Positions 14,474 to 20,211 of a stretch of 20,380 bases of DNA are shown piece after piece (position 1 is the first letter of the stretch; each line of letters starts with the position of its first letter). The translations under genes were made by a program, and so were the position numbers. Under the pieces are notes generated by a model. That model saw nothing but the letters and a program-made list of their open reading frames with translations, made no database searches and was not told the DNA's origin. Where the stretch lies: positions 1 through 20,380 of the forward strand of contig CAIXUF010000753.1 of the NCBI GenBank assembly GCA_903922535.1, in the 5' to 3' direction. The stretch comes from Candidatus Hydrogenedentota bacterium. GTDB lineage: Bacteria; Hydrogenedentota; Hydrogenedentia; Hydrogenedentiales; CAITNO01.

Positions 14474-14932
14474 ATGCACAAGAACGAATTCCCGGACCCT
14501 TTTCAGCATGTCCATCCTCCGGTGCAAAACGCCTACGACCTGTTCCAGAACCAATCGTCTTTTGGGGAGCGGATGGCCGACCGCGTGGCTGCGGTGGCGG
14601 GTTCCTGGCCTTTCATCATCACGCAGTCCGTCGTTCTTGGCGCGTGGGCGGTCCTGAATGTGACGGCCTACATGCGGCACTGGGACCCCTATCCCTTCAT
14701 TCTGATGAACCTTGTGCTGTCATTGCAGGCTGCCTACACCGCGCCGCTCATCATGATCAGCCAGAACCGCCAAAACCGGCGGGACCGCCTGGCCGCGGAC
14801 ATCGACTACCAGATTAACGCAAAAGCGGAGGAGGAAATCCGCGTGATGCTGGACCATCTGGAGGCGCAGAGCCAGGCCATCGTCGAGGTCCGCGAAACAA
14901 TCAACCATCTGCTGCGCAAATCAAACGCGTGA
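14474..14932 (+). CDS. DUF1003 membrane protein
   Basis: 152 residues. The block WDPYPFILMNLVLSLQAAYT followed by APLIMISQNRQNRRDR is diagnostic of DUF1003. Two transmembrane helices are visible (about residues 41-60 and 72-92). The rest is an N-terminal cytoplasmic stretch with FGERMADRVAA and a C-terminal amphipathic, coiled-coil-like helix (DHLEAQSQAIVEVRETINHL). Function of the family is unknown. It lies 34 nt after mprF with AAAGGAA about 12 nt before the ATG. It converges with the next gene after 38 nt, and I see no terminator between them. Confidence 0.9.
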   Translation: MHKNEFPDPFQHVHPPVQNAYDLFQNQSSFGERMADRVAAVAGSWPFIITQSVVLGAWAVLNVTAYMRHWDPYPFILMNLVLSLQAAYTAPLIMISQNRQNRRDRLAADIDYQINAKAEEEIRVMLDHLEAQSQAIVEVRETINHLLRKSNA

Positions 14933-14970
14933 CAAGGGCTTGTTGACAGGTCTCTTGCGGGCCGCGGGCG

Positions 14971-16389
14971 CTACCGGGTCGGAGGACTTGGCGGAGTGGG
15001 TGGACGTTTGCGGCGGATGGGGCGGCTGTACACAAGCCGCCAGCCCAACAACCCCAATCCGCCCAGCAGCACAAACAACACCGCGGCAACACCGCCGACA
15101 GTCTGCATGGACACTTCAGGAATGATCGCAAGAAGTGATTTGGGGACGGAGGCGGGCGGCGGGATCGCCGCGGTTTCTGCGGCCTCCGCGCCGTTCGGCG
15201 CCGTTTCCTTTGCCGTCGCGGACTTAAGCATTTCCGGTGGCACCGGCGCGCGATGCTGGGTGGCTGGGACGGACGCCGCCGGGGGGGCCGGTGCTGTCGG
15301 GGGGGGCGGCGCCGCCGCATTGCCGGGTTGCGGCGCGGGCTTGTCGCCTGGTTTTGGTGTGGGGGGCGGTCGGAATGCGGCGGTGTCGGGCAGATCCGGC
15401 TTCTTTATTGCGGCTGCGGCCTCGCCCTCGGTTGCCGCGGCCGTTGGGGCTGCTGCGGGCTGGGCCTTGTTCACGGGGTTTTTGCCGGCCGAAGCGGCGA
15501 TGGGATTGGACAGTTCGCGGCCCGATGGGCCCGGCTCGCGCGGTGGTGCCGCGCCGGTCCCGCCCGCAGCCGGGGCCGTTTGTTTGTCGCCGTTCTCCTT
15601 CACCACAACGGCGCGCATGGCGACAGCCTTTTGGCCGTCGTCGGTCGACACCGTGTAGCCAAGCCCGTATTCGCCGGCCCGGCTGGTGTCTACCGTGCCG
15701 TTGACGACGACCTTCCCGGTTATGTCAACGTTCTTGCTGTCCAGCGCCGTGTAGCCCGGCTCCTGCCATGTGTCGCCCACGTTGAGCGTGACCGGATTGC
15801 CGCCCTTGAGGGTGATGGTGGGCGGTTTCGGGTTCGGTCCGTGCATCCTGGTTATTGTCGGGGGCACGTGATGCGCGCCGCTCAACTGCCGGTATTCCAG
15901 CGCGCCGTCGATCTCCTTGGCACCGCCGTCCCCGTCGGGCGGCGTGACCACATAGCTGAATGCGTAGGGAAACTGCGGCACCGTAATCCAGCCAAACTCA
16001 AGCACGCCCGTCGCGCCGGGAGCCGGCGCCACGTCGGGCGGCGCGCCGCTTCCGCCGGCCACGGATTCCAGCCGCCAATCCGGGGGAAGGGTCTCGTGCA
16101 GGCCCATTGCCGTAATCTGTCCCGCCTTGGCCGCGCCCATGGTCACCGTCACCATGAAAGGCTTGCCGGGTTCAAAGGTGTCGGCGTGTTGGCGAGTCAT
16201 GCCCACCCCAAGTGGATTTGCCCCTTGGAGCGACGGACCGCCGGACGCGGGGGCGGGTGCGGCGGCAGGCGCGGGCACTGGGGTGGGCGCGGGGGCGGGT
16301 TGCGCCGTTTCCTGTGCGAACACAACCACCGGTGCCAGTCCTGCCAGCAACACGGCCAGGAAAAACCTTTGTTTTAGCACGGAATACAC
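14971..16389 (-). CDS. Secreted, Pro/Ala-rich, membrane-anchored protein with DUF5011-like Ig domain
   Basis: 472 residues from GTG 16389; GGGAG lies 9 nt upstream. Signal peptide 1-25 (cleavage near VVFA). A Pro/Ala linker is followed by a beta-rich domain (about 50-195) containing TRQHADTFEPGKPFMVTVTM, HETLPPDWRLESVAGG and FAYSYV-like strands. Next is a DUF5011-like domain (about 200-275): VTLNVGDTWQEPGYTALDSK and VDTSRAGEYGLGYTVS. A long Pro/Ala/Thr/Lys-rich low-complexity region (about 280-420) may span the cell wall or periplasm. A hydrophobic helix (VGGVAAVLFVLLGGLGLLGW) and a basic RRKRPP tail end the protein. Probably a surface stalk or binding protein; no catalytic motif. Confidence 0.8.
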   Translation of the reverse strand: MYSVLKQRFFLAVLLAGLAPVVVFAQETAQPAPAPTPVPAPAAAPAPASGGPSLQGANPLGVGMTRQHADTFEPGKPFMVTVTMGAAKAGQITAMGLHETLPPDWRLESVAGGSGAPPDVAPAPGATGVLEFGWITVPQFPYAFSYVVTPPDGDGGAKEIDGALEYRQLSGAHHVPPTITRMHGPNPKPPTITLKGGNPVTLNVGDTWQEPGYTALDSKNVDITGKVVVNGTVDTSRAGEYGLGYTVSTDDGQKAVAMRAVVVKENGDKQTAPAAGGTGAAPPREPGPSGRELSNPIAASAGKNPVNKAQPAAAPTAAATEGEAAAAIKKPDLPDTAAFRPPPTPKPGDKPAPQPGNAAAPPPPTAPAPPAASVPATQHRAPVPPEMLKSATAKETAPNGAEAAETAAIPPPASVPKSLLAIIPEVSMQTVGGVAAVLFVLLGGLGLLGWRLVYSRPIRRKRPPTPPSPPTR

Positions 16390-16622
16390 TAGAATTTGCT
16401 CCCATCATTTGTTGGGGGGTGACCCCGCGACGATGTTGCGTTCCAATGTGGGCCCGCCGCTCTCGGCTGTCAGCCTGCAATCAACGTTGGTTCCCGACAG
16501 GCGAGTACGCGGACCCGCATTTTACCGGGCAACTTTGTCTCTATTCTTCTGAATGGTGCCTCTTATTCGTCAACACCATGGTAACACGCACCCGTATTGT
16601 AACGTTCCCTCCCGGTTTCAGG
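16390..16622. other. Intergenic gap between two leftward genes
   Basis: 233 nt with no gene signature. I see no convincing promoter for the DUF5011 gene or terminator for the glycosyltransferase gene. Confidence 0.4.
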
Positions 16623-17351
16623 TTAACGTTGGCCCAAAAGGGCCTGTGCCAGCCGCAGGTAGATGCGGACCGAATCACGGACCTTCCGGAAATGGGAGCT
16701 GCGGTTGCCCGGCTCGTAGACCGTGCGCACTGGCGCGTGGGCCAGGGCAAACCCGCCGCGCACTGCCAGCACGATCATCTCCATTTCGGTCTCATAACGG
16801 CCGCCCGCCACCCGATCCACCACGGCACGGGCGAAACGCGGGGACAGCACGCGGAATCCGCACTGCGTGTCCGGCAGGTTACGGTCCAGCAGCAGCCGCG
16901 TGACCCGCGCGGTGACCTGGTTGCCAAAACGGCTGCGCAAGGGCACAGGCCCACCGTCAAAGCGGCGTTGGCCGATGACGAGGTCGGCCCTCTCCCGCCA
17001 AAACGCCCCGACCAGTCCAGGAATGTCGGCCGGGTCATGCTGGCCGTCGGCATCCATCAGGCACAGGGCCTCCAGTTCGGGACGCGCCAGCGCGCATTTC
17101 AGCCCCTCAATGATGGCGTGCCCCTTGCCCCGGTTGCGCGGCAGGCGCAACACCTCAATGTTGGGTGCGGCGAACCCGTCCACCGCCCCGTCCGTGCTGC
17201 CGTCGTCCACAACAATCACCCGCGTGGCCCGTACCGCCGCGCCCTCCGCCACGGAACGAATATGGTGCCCCGCGTTGAAACAGGGGATTACCACCGTGAG
17301 TCCGCACACGGGACTGGTGTCGGAATCGCCGTTTTCTGTGGAGAAGTTCAT
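16623..17351 (-). CDS. Family 2 glycosyltransferase (dolichyl-phosphate mannosyltransferase-like)
   Basis: 242 residues. GT-A fold landmarks are LTVVIPCFNAG (18-28), VVDDGSTDG (47-55), NRGKGHAI (73-80) and the metal-binding DADGQHDP (100-107). QCGFRVLS and YETEM further on are typical of the DPM/polyprenyl-phosphate sugar transferase subgroup. No transmembrane segment, so it works at the cytoplasmic membrane face, moving a sugar from an NDP donor to a lipid or envelope acceptor. I chose ATG 17351 because TATGCT lies 7 nt upstream and TTGCGG 17 bp before that, implying a leaderless mRNA. ATG 17363 and a start at 17387 are alternatives, but both lie within that putative promoter. Confidence 0.88.
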   Translation of the reverse strand: MNFSTENGDSDTSPVCGLTVVIPCFNAGHHIRSVAEGAAVRATRVIVVDDGSTDGAVDGFAAPNIEVLRLPRNRGKGHAIIEGLKCALARPELEALCLMDADGQHDPADIPGLVGAFWRERADLVIGQRRFDGGPVPLRSRFGNQVTARVTRLLLDRNLPDTQCGFRVLSPRFARAVVDRVAGGRYETEMEMIVLAVRGGFALAHAPVRTVYEPGNRSSHFRKVRDSVRIYLRLAQALLGQR

Positions 17352-17358
17352 CGGCACA

Positions 17359-17387
17359 AGCATACCGGGGACGCGGCCCGTCCGCAA
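17359..17387 (-). promoter_or_regulatory. Probable leaderless promoter of the glycosyltransferase gene
   Basis: Minus strand TTGCGG (17387 to 17382), a 17-bp spacer and TATGCT (17364 to 17359), then 7 nt to ATG 17351. Confidence 0.5.
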
Positions 17388-17432
17388 CTATGCAGGAAAG
17401 CCCGTTCTGGCCCGAATCCACGCGCAAGAAAC

Positions 17433-17545
17433 GCGGCAGGGATGCCGCATCTACTCTCCCCGCTCCGCAGGCGTCCCGCCTGCCCTGTCTTCGGGCTTGC
17501 CATCGTGGCCCAAGCGCCGAGGCACAAGGCCGGCGGGACGCCTGC
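17433..17545. repeat. Cluster of short palindromes, two in inverted orientation
   Basis: GCGGCA-GGGA-TGCCGC (17433-17448), GCAGGCG-TCC-CGCCTGC (17467-17483) and GCCGGCGGGACGCCTGC (17529-17545). The third is the reverse complement of the second at 16 of 17 positions, so the two also pair with each other. Same family as 8920-9011. Confidence 0.65.
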
Positions 17546-17702
17546 AATACGAGGCACCTCCCGCTGGCCCTTGCTCATTTAAGTTGGGGTCCCGAATGGC
17601 GCCCGGTGACATGACGGCAGGGCCGGAGGACCTGTCCGCCGCGACATGGCGCGATATGCCCGCCGAATCCGCCCGGGACACCGGGGTGACGGCCACCCTC
17701 GG

Positions 17703-17865
17703 CCGCAGCACCCACAGGGGCCGCCCCTTGGGTGCGACAGTTTCTTGGGCAAAATCAAAAAACTGCCGGGTCATCGTGTCTGTCCACTCCCTGTGGGCCG
17801 CCGGAAAGGTTGGCAAAAGCGGCGACCGAAGCGACTGTCAGAAAGGGCAGGTAAAGGGTGACTGT
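17703..17865. repeat. Dispersed ~160-bp direct repeat, copy 1 (full)
   Basis: Begins CCGCAGCACCCACA and ends TAAAGGGTGACTGT. Nearly collinear with 18451-18609 and, over its right 100 bp, with 19541-19638. Read leftward, it contains an ATG at 17774 opening a conserved peptide MTRQFFDFAQETV with GRPLWVLR further on. Not a recognised IS or CRISPR repeat. Confidence 0.88.
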
Positions 17866-17920
17866 TAATGAATATGGGGGGGGACGGGCCAAAAAGGGAC
17901 ACGTGAACGAGTAGGTCAAC

Positions 17921-17949
17921 TGGCGCAATGTCTGGAATGGGTGTAGAAT
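17921..17949 (+). promoter_or_regulatory. Possible hicBA promoter
   Basis: TGGCGC (17921-17926), a 17-bp spacer and TAGAAT (17944-17949). Transcription near 17956 would place GGAG in the leader before ATG 17979. Confidence 0.4.
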
Positions 17950-17978
17950 TAATGACGAAAGACTGGAGAACAGTTCCC

Positions 17979-18176
17979 ATGGAATTCAGGGTGACTTTGA
18001 TTGAAACGGAAGAAGGGGTGGCCGTAAGTTGCCCCGCGCTCCGAGGGTGTCACTCACAGGGGGAGACGCGGGAAGACGCGCTTGACAGTATTCGCATCGC
18101 CATTCAGGAGTGGCTCGAAGCGGAGCAGCACGAGAAGGCTGAGTTCAAAATCAGCGAGGAGATTGTGACCGTCTGA
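17979..18176 (+). CDS. hicB: HicB-family antitoxin
   Basis: 65 residues with the HicB partial RNase H-like fold. The start MEFRVTLIETEEGVAVSCPA and the segment LRGCHSQGETREDALDSIR followed by AIQEWLE are diagnostic. HicB neutralises the HicA mRNA interferase and, in longer versions, represses the operon through a C-terminal DNA-binding domain. This copy is the short form with no visible HTH. ATG 17979 is chosen because GGAG lies about 10 nt upstream and the family start aligns here; an in-frame ATG at 17952 has no ribosome binding site. The hicA start codon follows the stop after one base. Confidence 0.9.
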   Translation: MEFRVTLIETEEGVAVSCPALRGCHSQGETREDALDSIRIAIQEWLEAEQHEKAEFKISEEIVTV

Positions 18177-18177
18177 C

Positions 18178-18389
18178 ATGCCGCGCATACCGGGCGTCAG
18201 TTGGGAAGAGGCGCCTCGCGTTTTTCAGAAGATCGGATACAAGGCCGTGCGGGAGGCAGGCACACCGTAATGTCCAACGGTGCCACGCGGTTGACGATTC
18301 CACGCCACAATCCGATCAACTCGTTCACGATGGGCGCTATCGCACAGGACGCGGGGCTGACGCCGGAACAATTTAGAGGTCTGTTGTAA
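18178..18389 (+). pseudogene. hicA: hicA toxin gene with one-base frameshift
   Basis: HicA is a small double-stranded-RNA-binding-fold mRNA interferase (YcfA family). The first frame reads MPRIPGVSWEEAPRVFQKIG then YKAVREAGTP and stops at 18268-18270 after 30 codons. The neighbouring frame continues the family without a gap: GRHTVMSNGATRLTIPRHNP, INSFTMGAIAQDAG and LTPEQFRGLL, ending at TAA 18387-18389. One missing base around 18249-18258 (in GTGCGGGAGG) accounts for the break; adding a G would give VREGRHTVM. The catalytic His falls after the break, so the truncated product should be inactive. It could instead be a sequencing error or a slip site. Order hicB-hicA with a one-base gap indicates coupled translation originally. 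Confidence 0.85.
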
Positions 18390-18779
18390 CTCACCCGCGC
18401 TTTCCACCCAATTCACCCCGGAAATAGGGGAAGCACACCCATATTCCCCGCCGCAGCACCCACACGGGCCGCCCTTGAGCATCGACAGTTTTCTGAGAAA
18501 AATCGAAAAACTGCTGGGTCATCGTGTTCGTCCACTCCCTGTGGGCCGCCAGAAGGGGTGGCGAAAGCAGCGGCCCAAGCGACTGTCAGAAAAGGCGTAT
18601 AAAGGGTGATCGTCCCCATTTATCCCCCATTTATCCTATGGAATTGACGTCAGGATTCTCTCGCGGGAACAGGCGGACAACAGGCTCTTGCGTGCGTGCG
18701 TTCCCGCGCCGAAGATCAAGGAAACGCCGAACACAAGGACATCAAGATGATGTTTCTATTCCGTTCGTCTTGCTTTCTA
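18390..18779. other. Intergenic region between hicA and the RelE-type toxin gene
   Basis: Contains repeat copy 2 and, from 18610 to 18779, unique DNA in which I see no gene, promoter or terminator. Confidence 0.5.
18451..18609. repeat. Dispersed ~160-bp direct repeat, copy 2 (full)
   Basis: Begins CCGCAGCACCCACA and ends AAAGGGTGA. Same orientation as copy 1. Read leftward, ATG 18522 opens a 43-codon frame to TGA 18391-18393 whose first half (MTQQFFDFSQKTV, then GRPVWVLR) matches copy 1 with mainly synonymous or conservative changes. Its right end is followed by ATTTATCC twice with an 11-bp period (18618-18636). Confidence 0.88.
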
Positions 18780-19037
18780 TCAATAGATCTGCGAACGATG
18801 GGCCACGGAGATGACAATGAGTATCAGCATGTTGTCCTTGACCCGGTACACGACCCGATAGTCCCCAACGCGCATGCGATAAAGCCCGCGAAACTTGCCC
18901 TTGAGTGATTTGCAGCCGGGCGGCCGGGGATTATCCGCGAGAAGAAGGATCGCCGCGTTCACACGTTGACGCAAGTCCATGGCAAGGCCTGCCATGTCCT
19001 TCTCAGCCGAAGGCAGAATCTGAAGGCGGTATTTCAC
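18780..19037 (-). CDS. RelE/ParE-family toxin
   Basis: 85 residues. The pattern MKYRLQILPSAEKDMAGL, then PRPPGCKSLKGKFRGLYRMR and VGDYRVVYRVKDNMLILIV, is that of RelE/StbE-type toxins, usually ribosome-dependent mRNA interferases. Conserved basic residues (K, R of SLKGKFRGLYRMRVGDYRVVY) are present, so it looks intact. The GTG start at 19037 overlaps the antitoxin stop in a GTGA (4-nt) overlap, which implies translational coupling and decides the start. The order antitoxin-toxin is typical for Phd/YefM-RelE pairs. Confidence 0.92.
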   Translation of the reverse strand: MKYRLQILPSAEKDMAGLAMDLRQRVNAAILLLADNPRPPGCKSLKGKFRGLYRMRVGDYRVVYRVKDNMLILIVISVAHRSQIY

Positions 19038-19288
19038 GTCAAGCCGAGCCGCGCTTGCGCGGTTTCGTAAGGAATGGGCGTCTCGGCGGGATCGCCCAGC
19101 CGCCGTTCCGCTTCGGCGGCGTCACGGCGGTCTTCAAGTTCTTCCAGCAGGGACAGATCCTCGACGGAAATCAGCGCCGCGATGTTCTTCCCGTGATCGT
19201 GGAGCAGGATTCGCTCGCCTTCCTTGTTCACGCGTCGCAAAACATCGGCGAAATCTTCACGGGCCTTTGTCGTGGTTACCCTTGTCAT
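19034..19288 (-). CDS. Phd/YefM-family antitoxin
   Basis: 84 residues. MTRVTTTKAREDFADVLRRV is the Phd/YefM DNA-binding N-terminus; RILLHDHGKNIAALISVEDL is the second conserved block. The C-terminal part (ELEDRRDAAEAERRL, PIPYETAQARLGL) is the toxin-binding tail. ATG 19288 is chosen over the frame's earlier start at 19327 because GGAGAG lies 8 nt upstream and family members begin here. Pairs with the overlapping RelE-type toxin; the complex normally represses its own promoter. Confidence 0.92.
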   Translation of the reverse strand: MTRVTTTKAREDFADVLRRVNKEGERILLHDHGKNIAALISVEDLSLLEELEDRRDAAEAERRLGDPAETPIPYETAQARLGLT

Positions 19289-19336
19289 ATGTCGATCTCT
19301 CCAAGCGGTTTGGCTCCTTGCCGCCAACTCTCATCC

Positions 19337-19342
19337 ATTATA
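19337..19342 (-). promoter_or_regulatory. -10 element of the Phd/RelE operon promoter
   Basis: Consensus TATAAT on the minus strand, 48 nt before ATG 19288. No good -35 is present at 17 bp. A CTTGGAG heptamer occurs both upstream of the -10 and just before the gene, a possible repressor half-site. Confidence 0.55.
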
Positions 19343-19540
19343 CACCAACCCCCCTCCAAGTGCCGCGCGGCGAAGTCACGCGGCGAAGTCGCTCGCCCGC
19401 ATGGATAAAGGACGTGGCAAAGGAGTCAGCGCCCACCGGCATGGCCGGTGGCTTGCGCGGCTCATCGTCCCTGTCGCCCCCTCGGCCAGCGCATTTGAAA
19501 GCCAATAACTGTCCACTGTCCACTGACAACTGTCCACTTC

Positions 19541-19638
19541 GGGTCATCGTGTCCGTCCACTCCCTGTGGGCCGCCAGAAAGGTTGGCGAAAGCAGCGACC
19601 GAAGCGACTGTCGGAAAAGGCAGATAAAGGGTGACTGT
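19541..19638. repeat. Dispersed direct repeat, copy 3 (right ~100 bp only)
   Basis: Matches the right part of copies 1 and 2. It is truncated right at the codons ATG-ACC-C of the leftward peptide start, so it keeps the region upstream of that start but not the peptide. Its right end overlaps a perfect tandem duplication of 15 bp (19634-19663, unit ACTGTCCCGACTGGC). Confidence 0.85.
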
Positions 19639-19651
19639 CCCGACTGGCACT

Positions 19652-19936
19652 GTCCCGACTGGCACTAACTTACGGTCATCCCGTGTTTCGCCCCTTCAGG
19701 GCTCTGTCATCTTGTCGTACTGCCAACCCGGGGCTAACGCCCCGGGCTAATGTATATCGCGCCTTCGGTGCTCCGAACAGTAAACCTTTCGGGGCGTTGA
19801 CGTCAATGATCAGAGCGCCAAAGGCGCGGTACTCATTAGCCTGGGCCGTGAGGCCCAGGTAGGCAACGTAGCCACAGACCGAGCCCTGAAGGGGCGGCAC
19901 AACCCGATTTCGCCATAAGTTAGCGCCATTCGGGAC
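19652..19936. repeat. Nested palindromic element, about 285 bp
   Basis: Outer inverted repeats 19652-19675 and 19913-19936 match at 21 of 24 positions. Inner inverted repeats 19689-19708 and 19877-19896 match at 19 of 20 (CGCCCCTTCAGGGCTC core). Inside are hairpins CCCGGGGC/GCCCCGGG (19727-19746), CCTGGGCC/GGCCCAGG (19840-19859) and GCGCC/GGCGC (19815-19827), and the two halves are diverged inverted copies of each other. Similar palindromic families are widespread in Planctomycetes-like genomes, from memory. No transposase inside; it looks like a MITE or other non-autonomous element. Confidence 0.85.
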
Positions 19937-19977
19937 TGTCCCAATTTATAAGGTTAATAGTATTATCAAACATTGTC

Positions 19978-20211
19978 CTATTTATCGTGCTTCTGCATGA
20001 ACTCGTATATGCCATCCCAGACAAGACCGTGAAAATCCGGATTTGTTCGAAGTTCATCATAAGCCCGATGCAGAAGCATGTACTTTCTAGATTCATTGGG
20101 AACATGTCCTTTGCCGTTGCAGGCTGCACACCTGTAACCTTTGATTTTGCCGCTTCCACCACAGGATTCACATCCAACAGTTGCGGGTGACGCCCGATAC
20201 AACTTGCTCAT
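19978..20211 (-). CDS. Small protein with a single DnaJ-type zinc finger
   Basis: 77 residues. The N-terminal part holds CESCGGSGKIKGYRCAACNG followed by KGH: two CxxCxGxG-like units forming one DnaJ-type zinc-binding module (C14, C17, C30, C33). There is no J-domain or peptide-binding domain. The rest (LLHRAYDELRTNPDFHG, YEFMQKHDK) is a helical tail. Stand-alone modules of this kind occur in small chaperone-like and phage or plasmid proteins. The coding DNA and its surroundings are more AT-rich than the rest of the window, suggesting transfer. ATG 20211 is the only good start; no Shine-Dalgarno sequence is evident. Confidence 0.65.
   Translation of the reverse strand: MSKLYRASPATVGCESCGGSGKIKGYRCAACNGKGHVPNESRKYMLLHRAYDELRTNPDFHGLVWDGIYEFMQKHDK

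Larger units (their letters stand above)
17352..17978. other. Gene-poor region between the glycosyltransferase and hicB
   Basis: Holds the palindrome cluster 17433-17545, repeat copy 1 (17703-17865) and the hicB promoter. A leftward frame from ATG 17774 to 17451 begins with a peptide conserved in repeat copy 2 and then runs into the palindromes; I treat it as a repeat-borne fragment rather than a gene. Confidence 0.5.
19289..19977. other. Gene-free repeat region
   Basis: Contains the Phd/RelE promoter, a hairpin CCACCGGC-ATG-GCCGGTGG (19433-19451), short direct repeats of CTGTCCACT around 19509-19536, repeat copy 3 and the nested palindromic element. No convincing gene. Confidence 0.6.

Noticed and set aside
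17451..17774. 107-codon leftward frame from the repeat-borne ATG
   Set aside because: Only the first ~25 codons are conserved in the second repeat copy; the rest runs through palindromes and is unlike the continuation in copy 2.
18249..18258. Programmed frameshift in hicA
   Set aside because: No slippery heptamer or downstream pseudoknot is evident; a simple one-base loss explains it.
19676..19900. 74-codon leftward frame
   Set aside because: Lies wholly within the nested palindrome, whose symmetry produces open frames on both strands.
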